A stretch of 64,000 nt of DNA from Urophycis tenuis. Its lineage: Eukaryota > Chordata > Actinopteri > Gadiformes > Phycidae. The number at the start of each line of letters is the position of its first letter. Within the stretch, counting starts at the first letter, position 1. The notes beneath the pieces were generated by a model that made no database searches, was not told the DNA's origin, and was given only the letters and a program-made list of their open reading frames with translations. Of the stretch, positions 46,092 to 55,601 are shown one piece after another. The stretch spans positions 901,610 to 965,609 of the forward strand of contig JAXIVH010000033.1 in the NCBI GenBank assembly GCA_036785325.1, written 5' to 3'. Made by a program: the position numbers and the translations under genes.

Positions 46092-46560
46092 CATAAATAA
46101 TATAAATGAATAGATAAATAGAAGATAAATGAAATAAATAAAGTAAATGATCAGCTCCTCTGGGAGAACCCCAGAGAACCGAGGGTAAGACAGCTATCAT
46201 TGATATTATTATTGTTATTATTGTCATATATGGACCGGAATTTGTCTGCCTGTTCCTTGTTCAGTAGCAACGTCATATTATACATTCAATTAGTAAAAGC
46301 AGTAATATAATAGTTCATTAGATTATCGTATTATTAATTGTTATTTGTATTTTCCATAGTCGTGATAATAATAATAATAAAGTAATATTGTAATAAAGTA
46401 ATATAAAGTAATATTGATGGCCACACATGAATAAAAGCATGTTACTAATATCTGATATAATTATGAATAAAGAGGTCTAAACGTTGTTGTCATGGCAGAC
46501 ACAAAATATGAATGATATTAAAATGTAAATAAATTAATAATAAAAAATATGACATGCTAG
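45206..46560. other. Intergenic, no gene recognised
   Basis: Contains AATAAA at about 45713 and several near 46130-46380 that could serve meis2 polyadenylation. There is a (TA)n tract at about 46031-46085. No exon is seen; a 73-codon frame at 45724-45945 is unrecognised and probably chance. Confidence 0.5.
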
Positions 46561-46569
46561 TTAGGGTAC

Positions 46570-46855
46570 ATGCAGGTTAGGGTACATGCTAGTTAGGATG
46601 AACCATACATTGTTCCATTAATCTGGGCCAAGGATGTCTCTGATCCCCATATGAATACAGACCATCAAGGTTAGAGTAAGGTCTTCTAGGGTTAGGATGT
46701 CTCTCCTATCCCCATATGAATACAGACCATCAAGGTTAGAGTAAGGTCTTCTAGGGTTAGGATGTCTCTCCTATCCCCATATGAATACAGACCATCAAGG
46801 TTAGAGTTAGGTCTTCTAGGGTTAGGATGTCTCTCCTATCCCCATATGAATACAG
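46570..46855. repeat. About 65-bp tandem (GGATGTCTCTCCTATCCCCA..), about 4 copies
   Basis: The unit includes TATGAATACAGACCATCAAG and GTCTTCTAGGGTTA. Confidence 0.92.
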
Positions 46856-47160
46856 AACCTTATGGATTCCTGGCGGTTTACAGGGGATTAATTTCCACCC
46901 CTACAGGGAGATAAAAGGGTTAGGGTTTGTTTGAGTGACATCACAGACAACAGCAGGTGATGAATGAGCACGGTGATCATCCATCACCCCGCCCCTCCTG
47001 GCTGCAGCAGGGTGACATCGACGGTCAGATAACATTTAGCGGGGGGACCTTGTGTTTGGCCCAGATTACCCCCGCCACCGCTTCAATGGACCGGCCCGGG
47101 CCGGCCAATGGGGCACTGGGGCAGCTCATTAGCATGGCTATCAGAGGACCCTGACTGACA
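46856..47160. other. Non-repetitive block, candidate conserved element
   Basis: 300 bp of complex sequence with CCATTA/CTCATTAGCAT-type motifs, surrounded by arrays. No coding is seen. Confidence 0.28.
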
Positions 47161-47161
47161 G

Positions 47162-47162
47162 G

Positions 47163-47194
<32 letters not shown>
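47162..47194. repeat. Poly-G tract
   Basis: About 30 consecutive G; a second run of about 14 G lies at 47295-47309. Such runs are error-prone in sequencing. Confidence 0.9.
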
Positions 47195-47195
<1 letters not shown>

Positions 47196-47545
47196 CTGCC
47201 CGGGAGCAGCTCGCCAGCCGGCAGCCAATTACATCGCAGAAGCAGAGACATTCATCACCGGGTTCGACACCTGTCTGGGCACACAAAGGAGGAGGGGGGG
47301 GGGGGGGGGCTGAGAGACGAAGCTCATTAGATTAGGAGGAAGAGGAGTAGCTCTACCATTACATTCACCATGATGCATAAATGAACTCTTCATCTATCAA
47401 ATATTCACCTAGAAACTATATTAACTATCTAATACTTAACTATTCATCTAATAAATATTCATCTATTAACTATATAAAACTTACCTATTCATCTATTAAC
47501 TATTCATCTATAGCGGTAGGTTGTTTGCGCAGCCTCACCTGGCTG

Positions 47546-47852
47546 AGTCGGTTTGGGTTAGGGTCTGGGTTAGGGTCTGGGTTAGGTTCTGGGTTAGGGT
47601 CTGGGCTAGGGTCTGGGTTAGGTTCTGGGTTAGGTTCTGGGTTAGGGTCTGGGTTAGGGTCTGGGTTAGGGTCTGGGTTAGGGTCTGGGTTAGGTTCTGG
47701 GTTAGGGTCTGGGCTAGGGTCTGGGTTAGGTTCTGGGTTAGGTTCTGGGTTAGGGTCTGGGTTAGGGTCTGGGTTAGGGTCTGGGTTAGGTTCTGGGTTA
47801 GGTTCTGGGTTAGGGTCTGGGTTAGGGTCTGGGTTAGGGTCTGGGTCTTTGT
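47546..47852. repeat. 12-bp minisatellite (GGGTTAGGGTCT)
   Basis: About 25 copies with GGTTCT and GGGCTAGG variants. A block of about 120 bp (near 47585-47700) recurs at 47700-47815. Confidence 0.96.
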
Positions 47853-47920
47853 CTTCTAAACAGTAAAGCAGTCAGGGGACTGGTCACCCTGTGTCCTGGT
47901 CAGTGAGGAGCCCCGAGAGC

Positions 47921-48895
47921 CACAGAGGGGCAACCTGGTCCACAGAGGGGCAACCTGGTCCACAGAGGGGCAGTGTGGTCCACAGAGGGGCAGCGTAGTC
48001 CACAGAGGGGCAGCGTGGTCCACAGAGGGGCAGCGTGGTCCACAGAGGGGCAGCGTGGTCCACAGAGGGGCAACCTGGTCCACAGAGGGGCAGCCTGGTC
48101 CACAGAGGGGCAGTGTGGTCCACAGAGGGGCAGCCTGGTCCACAGAGGGGCAGCGTGGTCCACAGAGGGGCAGTATGGTCCACAGAGGGGCAACCTGGTC
48201 CACAGAGGGGCAGTGTGGTCCACAGAGGGGCAGCCTGGTCCACAGAGGGGCAGTGTGGTCCACAGAGGGGCAGCCTGGTCCACAGAGGGGCAGCGTGGTC
48301 CACAGAGGGGCAGCGTGGCTCACAGAGGGGCAACCTGGTCCACAGAGGGGCAGCGTGGTCCACAGAGGGGCAACCTGGTCCACAGAGGGGCAGTGTGGTC
48401 CACAGAGGGGCAACCTGGTCCACAGAGGGGCAGCCTGGTCCACAGAGGGGCAGCGTGGTCCACAGAGGGGCAGCGTGGTCCACAGAGGGGCAACCTGGTC
48501 CACAGAGGGGCAGCGTGGTCCACAGAGGGGCAACCTGGTCCACAGAGGGGCAACCTGGTCCACAGAGGGGCAGCCTGGTCCACAGAGGGGCAACCTGGTC
48601 CACAGAGGGGCAGCGTGGTCCACAGAGGGGCAACCTGGTCCACAGAGGGGCAGCGTGGTCCACAGAGGGGCAACCTGGTCCACAGAGGGGCAGTGTGGTC
48701 CACAGAGGGGCAACCTGGTCCACAGAGGGGCAGCGTGGTCCACAGAGGGGCAACCTGGTCCACAGAGGGGCAATGTGGGGGCAGTACGGCCCAGAGGGGG
48801 GCAGCGTGGCTCACAGAGGGGCAGCGTGGTCCACAGATGGGCAGCGTGGCTCACAGAGGGGCAGTGTGGGGGCAGTACGGCCCAGAGGGGGGCAG
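47921..48895. repeat. 20-bp minisatellite (CACAGAGGGGCAGCGTGGTC), about 45 copies
   Basis: The unit length is almost exactly constant. Variation is confined to the 6-base slot after GGGGCA (GCGTGG, ACCTGG, GCCTGG, GTGTGG). The array is open in five of six frames for 160-330 codons because no unit variant contains a stop in those frames. The last few units are irregular (GGGGGCAGTACGGCCCAGAG). Confidence 0.97.
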
Positions 48896-48949
48896 CAGGG
48901 ACGTTGCTGCAATTCTCCTCAGCCAGACCTCCCCCAGGTTTGGTCCAGG

Positions 48950-49235
48950 CTCTGGTAGTGGGGTTAGAAGAGGTGAGTCGTGGTAGTGGGTTTAGTAGAG
49001 GTGAGTCGTGGTAGTGGGGTTAGTAGAGGTGAGTCGTGGTAGTGGTGGTAGTGGTGGGGTTAGTAGTTATAGTGGGGTTAGTAGAGGGGTTAGTAGTTAT
49101 AGTGGGATTAGTAGAGGGGTTAGTAGTGGTAGTGGGGTTAGTAGAGGGGTTAGTAGTGGTAGTGGGGTTAGTAGTGGTACTAGTGTTAGTGGTGGGGTTA
49201 GTAGTTATAGTGGGGTTAGTTATTAGTGGAAGCGG
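48950..49235. repeat. GGGGTTAGTAGAGG / GTAGTGGTAGTGG repeats
   Basis: Irregular 18-24 bp units. Confidence 0.85.
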
Positions 49236-49304
49236 GGTTACTCACCCCAGAGAGTGCCATGGTACTACTAAACCTCTGTACACGAGGACCCTCCCAGCCC
49301 CTTC

Positions 49305-50420
49305 CCTCTCTATAACACTAACCCCTCTATAACACTAGCCTCTCTATAACACTAACCCCTCTATAACACTAGCCCCTCTATAACACTAGCCTCTCTATAA
49401 CACTATCCTCTCTATAACACTAACCCCTCTATAACACTAGCCCCTATATAACACTAGCTCTTCTATAACACTAGCCCCTCTATAACACTAGCTCTTCTAT
49501 AACACTAGTCCCTCTGTAACACTAGTGCCTCTATAAAACTAGCCTCTCTATAACACTAACCCCTCTATAACACTAGCCTCTCTATAACACTAGCCCTTCT
49601 ATAACACTAGCCTCTCTATAACACTATCCTCTCTATAACACTAACCCCTCTATAACACTAGCCCCTATATAACACTAGCTCTTCTATAACACTAGCCCCT
49701 CTCTTCTATAACATTAGCCCCTCTATAACACTAGCTCTTCTATAACACTAGCCCCTCTGTAACACTAGTGCCTCTATAAAACTAGCCTCTCTATAACACT
49801 AACCCCTCTATAACACTAGCCTCTCTATAACACTAGCCTCTCTATAACACTAACCCCTCTATAACACTAGCCCCTCTATAACACTAGCCCTTCTATAACA
49901 CTAGCCCCTCTATAACACTAGCTCTTCTATAACACTAGCCCCTCTGTAACACTAGCGCCTCTATAAAACTAGCCCCTCTATAACACTAACCCCTCTATAA
50001 CACTAGCCTCTCTATAACACTAGCCTCTCTATAACACTAACCCCTCTATAACACTAGCCCCTCTATAACACTAGCTCTTCTATAACACTAGCTCTTCTAT
50101 AACACTAGCCCTTCTATAACACTAGCTCTTCTATAACACTAGCCCCTCTATAACACTAGCACCTCTATAAAACTAGCCTCTCTATAACACTAGCCCCTCT
50201 ATAACACTAGCTCTTCTATAACACTAGCCCCTCTATAACACTAGCTCTTCTATAACACTAGCCCTTCTATAACACTAGCTCTTCTATAACACTAGCCCCT
50301 CTATAACACTAGCGCCTCTATAAAACTAGCCTCTCTATAACACTAACCCTTCTATAACACTAGCTCCTCTCTAACACTAGCCCCTCTATAACACTAGCTT
50401 CTCTATAACTCTGGCCCCTC
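49305..50420. repeat. 17-bp minisatellite (CTATAACACTAGCCCCT), about 64 copies
   Basis: Units vary at CTCTTCT, CCCCTCT and GCCTCT. A block of about 15-18 units recurs at least three times (49330, 49540, 49790), a higher-order structure. Confidence 0.96.
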
Positions 50421-50554
50421 ATAGCTGACACACACAACAGAAACACCAACAAACACAAAGAGGCACAACTGCTAGTTGGGCAGAGAGAAAAATTGAGAAA
50501 TAAGGGACAGGGAGATAGATGGATAGGAGAGAGCAGAACCTGTATTGCGTATTA

Positions 50555-50556
<2 letters not shown>

Positions 50557-50620
<64 letters not shown>

Positions 50621-50625
50621 TAATG

Positions 50626-50673
<48 letters not shown>

Positions 50674-50675
50674 TC

Positions 50676-50757
<82 letters not shown>

Positions 50758-50789
50758 TGTGTGTGTGTGTGTCTGTCTGTGTGTGTGGC
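50557..50789. repeat. (TG)n / (TGCG)n compound microsatellite
   Basis: Two long TG runs separated by GTGCGTGC blocks. Confidence 0.97.
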
Positions 50790-50913
50790 TGTAAGTGGAA
50801 GTGTCAGTGGATGATGTATGACCAGGGGAAGCTCAGCATCCCTGAAGTCTAGAGCATCAGGACCAGCCCCTCCCCCACACCATCCAAACACCCCACCTCA
50901 TCTGTCAGAAAGG

Positions 50914-52055
50914 TGCAGACTCCATGGTGCAGACTCCATGGTGCAGACACTATGGTGCAGACTCCATGGTGCAGACTCCATGGTGCAGACACTATGGTGC
51001 AGACTCCATGGTGCAGACTCCATGGTGCAGACTCCATGGTGCAGACACTATGGTGCAGACACTATGGTGCAGACTCCATGTTGCAGACTCCATGGTGGAC
51101 ACGCTATGGTGCAGACTCCATGGTGCAGACACTATGGTGCAGACTCCATGGTGCAGACTCCATGGTGCAGACTCCATGGTGCAGACTCCATGGTGCAGAC
51201 ACTATGGTGCAGACTCCATGGTGCAGACTCCATGGTGCAGACACTATGGTGCAGACTCCATGGTGCAGACTCCATGTTGCAGACACTATGGTGCAGACTC
51301 CATGGTGCAGACTCCATGGTGCAGACACTATGGTGCAGACTCCATGGTGCAGACTCCATGGTGCAGACTCCATGGTGCAGACACTATGGTGCAGACTCCA
51401 TGGTGCAGACACTATGGTGCAGACACTATGGTGCAGACTCCATGGTGCAGACTCCATGGTGCAGACACTATGGTGCAGACACTATGGTGCAGACTCCATG
51501 TTGCAGACTCCATGGTGGACACGCTATGGTGCAGACTCCATGGTGCAGACACTATGGTGCAGACTCCATGGTGCAGACTCCATGGTGCAGACTCCATGGT
51601 GCAGACTCCATGGTGCAGACACTATGGTGCAGACTCCATGGTGCAGACTCCATGGTGCAGACACTATGGTGCAGACTCCATGGTGCAGACTCCATGTTGC
51701 AGACACTATGGTGCAGACTCCATGTTGCAGACTCCATGGTGCAGACACTATGGTGCAGACTCCATGGTGCAGACTCCATGGTGCAGACTCCATGGTGCAG
51801 ACACTATGGTGCAGACTCCATGGTGCAGACACTATGGTGCAGACACTATGGTGCAGACTCCATGGTGCAGACTCCATGGTGCAGACACTATGGTGCAGAC
51901 TCCATGGTGCAGACTCCATGTTGCAGACTCCATGGTGCAGACACTATGGTGCAGACACTATGGTGCAGACTCCATGGTGCAGACACTATGGTGCAGACTC
52001 CATGTTGCAGACTCCATGGTGCAGACTCCATGGTGCAGACTCCATGATGCAGACA
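50914..52055. repeat. 14-bp minisatellite (GGTGCAGACTCCAT), about 80 copies, with higher-order repeat
   Basis: Two main unit types alternate: ..GACTCCATGGTGCA and ..GACACTATGGTGCA. A roughly 420-bp block, marked by the rare unit GGTGGACACGCTATGG at about 51092 and again at about 51512, is present twice in succession. Frames of 400 codons are array artefacts. Confidence 0.97.
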
Positions 52056-52345
52056 TGGGAGGACATGTGGCTTGGGAAATACATGTCAAATACATGTCAC
52101 CCCAACATACCACATGTGGCCTGTAGGGGTAACAGTGAGGTTAGGGTTCCCCCAGCAGACTGAGGCCACACCCCGGGGTGCTGAATGAATTTATGAATGA
52201 ATGAATTGATTCATTAAATTATGAGTCAATACATGAAGGAATGAATTTTAGGGACAAGGGGATGTTGATGCAGCCACCCTGCTGCCTCGCCATGACCACG
52301 CTGGACAGGAGATCCTCCCTGTCCTTCTACCTGAGGGAACACTGA
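52056..52345. other. Short unique spacer
   Basis: No gene; includes GAATGAATTGATTC-type repeats near 52185-52240. Confidence 0.5.
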
Positions 52346-52353
52346 AACAAGGT

Positions 52354-52825
52354 CTGTAATGCAGAATGTAGACTGTTATGCAGGATGTAGACTGTGATGC
52401 AGGATGTGGACTGTGATGCAGGATGTGGACTGTGATGCATAATGTAGATTGTGATGCAGAATGTAGACTGTGATGCATGATGTAGACTGTGATGCAGGAT
52501 GTCGACTGTGATGCATGATGTAGACTGTGATGCAGGATGTGGACTGTGATGCAGGATGTGGACTGTGATGCATAATGTAGATTGTGATGCAGGATGTAGA
52601 CTGAGATGCATGATGTAGACTGTGATGCAGGATGTCGACTGTGATGCAGGATGTAGACTGTGATGCATGATGTAGACTGTGATGCAGGATGTAGACTGTG
52701 ATGCATGATGTAGACTGTGATGCAGGACTTAGACTGTGATGCAGGATGTAGACTGTGATGCATGATGTAGACTGTGATGCAGGATGTAGACTGTGATGCA
52801 TGATGTAGACTGTGATGCAGGATGA
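52354..52825. repeat. 19-bp minisatellite (GATGCAGGATGTAGACTGT), about 25 copies
   Basis: Unit variants GATGCATGATGTAGACT and GATGTGGACT. Confidence 0.96.
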
Positions 52826-52917
52826 AGTCTGTAGGACGTGTTGATGCTGAAGAAAAAGCTAAACAAAAAGTTGAATGCTTTGATATTGATTCATTGGGCA
52901 GAAATGTAATGTATTCA

Positions 52918-53054
<137 letters not shown>

Positions 53055-53590
53055 TGATTTGGACAAATAATAGGAATAACATTCACATCAATAATATGAG
53101 AGGGAGGTTAAGGGTTAGTTTGTTAATTAGTGAGTGAGTTAATAGTTAGATGTTTTTTTGGTTGGTGGGTCTCTTTGAGAGTGTCTAACCTCAAGTCAAC
53201 ATCAAGACAAAGACTCCTAGTCCTTAATAACACAAGACATGAACTACACGCTGCTCACAACAAGGTGAGCAGAGTAGAACAGGTGCTTCTAGAAGCTGCC
53301 ATGACTACAAAGGCCATGTTCAATAACCACTTGACTTATCATAACCTTTAGTAATTCTGCTTATCATCATATTTGACACTAAATTACATGACGATATTGT
53401 CTTCTATATATATATATATATATATGATTTTACATATCTTCCATCTGTATTTTTTAGTAGCCTATTTGGTAGGTGATGATGAAACACCTCTTACAGTATG
53501 TCCCTGCCTCTCTGTCTCTCTGTCTGCAGATACCCACCACAAGGTGGCAACAAAACCTTTCTGCCAACCATGAATGATTGTTGCCTGCTG
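53055..53590. other. Unique spacer, no gene recognised
   Basis: Short frames only; a TA run lies near 53406-53425. Confidence 0.5.
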
Positions 53591-53592
53591 AG

Positions 53593-54485
53593 TTAGTGTT
53601 GACATGATTAATGAGTTAGTGTTGACATGATGAGTTAGTGTTGACATGATTAATGAGTTAGTGTTGACATGATTAATGAGTTAGTGTTGACATGATTAAT
53701 CAGTTAGTGTTGACATGATTAATGAGTTAGTGTTGACATGATTAATGAGTCAGTGTTGACAGGATTAATGAGTTGGTGTTGACATGATTCATGAGTTAGT
53801 GTTGACATGATTCACGAGTTAGTGTTGACATGATGAGTTACTGTTGACATGATTAATGAGTTAGTGTTGACATGATTAATTAGTAAGTGTTGACATGATT
53901 CATGAGTTAGTGTTGACATGATTAATGAGTTAGTGTTGACCTGATTAAGGAGTTAGTGTTGACATGATTCATGAGTTAGTGTTGGCATGATTCATGAGTT
54001 AGTGTTGACATGATTCATGAGTTAGTGTTGACATGATAAATGAGTCAGTGTATACATGATTAATAAATTATTGTTGACATGATTAATCAGTTAGTGTTGA
54101 CATGATTAATGAGTTAGTGTTGACATGATTAATGAGTCAGTGTTGACATGATTAATGAGTTGGTGTTGACATGATTCATGAGTTAGTGTTGACATGATTC
54201 ACGAGTTAGTGTTGACATGATGAGTTACTGTTGACATGATTAATGAGTTAGTGTTGACATGATTAATGAGTAAGTGTTGACATGATTCATGAGTTAGTGT
54301 TGACATGATTAATGAGTTAGTGTTGACCTGATTAAGGAGTTAGTGTTGACATGATTCATGAGTTAGTGTTGACATGATTCATGAGTTAGTGTTGACATGA
54401 TAAATGAGTCAGTGTATACATGATTAATAAATTATTGTTGACATGATTAATGAGTTAGTGTTGAAATAATTTATCAATTAGTGTT
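53593..54485. repeat. 23-bp minisatellite (GAGTTAGTGTTGACATGATTAAT), about 38 copies, with higher-order repeat
   Basis: A block of roughly 385 bp (marked by CACGAGTTAGTG, ACTGTTGACATG and GTCAGTGTATACATG units at 53814-54060) is repeated at about 54200-54425. Confidence 0.96.
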
Positions 54486-55200
54486 GTTAAAGCAATGTCA
54501 AATATTTCCTGATCATTCTCAATAACACTATTGAATAATATTATCATTCAATAGTGTCAGTCACACTGTATTTGTTTTGTGTATTTCATATTTAATAGGT
54601 CATGTGGTGATTGCATCATCAGTTAATCTGTCATATCACTCTGGTATCTAGGCATCCTAATCCTGATATCAGCTTTCTAGACCTAACCTCACGTATCTAT
54701 AATGCTACATGGTTCACTAGACCTCTAACCCTAAACCTACCATGACCCTACCTAACCCTGACCCTGACCATAACCCTACTCTGACCCTGACCATAACCCT
54801 ACCCTGGCCCTGACCATAACCTTGACCCTAGCCCTAACCATTCCCTAACGTTTTCCCTACCCTAACCATAAACCTTAATCTCGTAATGTTGATGGTTAGT
54901 TTTAAATAAAGCCTACGTACCCAGGAATAGGGTATGGTTCAATCAATATCCATCAAGAGAGAGACACTCACTATATCTACTTATATAGAGATAGAGGTCT
55001 GAATACTGCATGTCAAATGTATATATATATTTAAGTCTTTAAACATTCACCATTTGGAGAAAACATCAACATATGTTCTTTAACCTAATTTATTTCCTGT
55101 GTTGACTATAGAACGCTTCATTTTATCAACCGTTTTTCTGAATATCTGCAGTTTGAAAAGCAAGGGATTCTCTCCCTCCCTCCCTGGGTCTCCCCACACA
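54486..55200. other. gjd2 upstream region
   Basis: No gene. It contains CCTGACCATAACCCTA repeats at 54725-54870 and AT-rich sequence to 55130. Confidence 0.5.
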
Positions 55201-55530
55201 ACCCATCCGCTCGTGACGTCACTCTTCCCAGTAAATCCGGATTAGCGCAATGTCGCTGAAACATCACGTGACCCTGCGCGCTCACTAGCGATGCGCTCTG
55301 CGGACGCGTTCCTCGCAGCGCAGAAGAAACCGCACAGGAGCGCAAATCAATGCTCTCACCGGACAGAGACGAGAGACCAGCAGGACAATACTTAGTTCTG
55401 AGGGGTGAGGACAATACTTAGTTCTGAGGGGTGAGGACAATACTTAGTTCTAAGGGGTTAGGACAATACTTAGGTCAGAGGGGTTAGGGTTAGTTCTGTT
55501 ACACTGTCTCTGAAGACCGGATGAGCCGTC
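55201..55530 (+). promoter_or_regulatory. gjd2: Putative gjd2 promoter and 5' UTR
   Basis: A CpG-rich block carries a perfect cAMP-response element TGACGTCA (55214-55221) and a palindromic E-box TCACGTGA (55264-55271). A GAGGACAATACTTAGTTCTG tandem of about 29 bp (four copies, 55382-55485) precedes the start codon, so the 5' UTR itself may be repetitive. The transcription start is not placed. Confidence 0.5.
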
Positions 55531-55601
55531 ATGGGGGAATGGACCATTCTCGAGCGTCTCCTGGAGGCAGCTGTTCAGCAGCACTCTACTATGATAGGGA
55601 G
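55531..55601 (+). CDS. gjd2: gjd2 coding exon 1
   Basis: The ATG at 55531 starts 23 codons plus two bases, ending ..ACTATGATAGGGAG at donor GTAGGA (55602). The split Arg24 codon and the position of the intron after the N-terminal helix are those of all Cx35/36 genes. Confidence 0.95.

Noticed and set aside
47856..49014. Five overlapping 160-337 codon frames
   Set aside because: The 20-bp array is stop-free in most frames on both strands; a real gene would be favoured in one frame.
50818..52163. Three plus frames of about 400 codons (MVQTPWCRLHGAD-like)
   Set aside because: All three phases read the same peptide because the unit is 14 bp; a tandem-repeat artefact.
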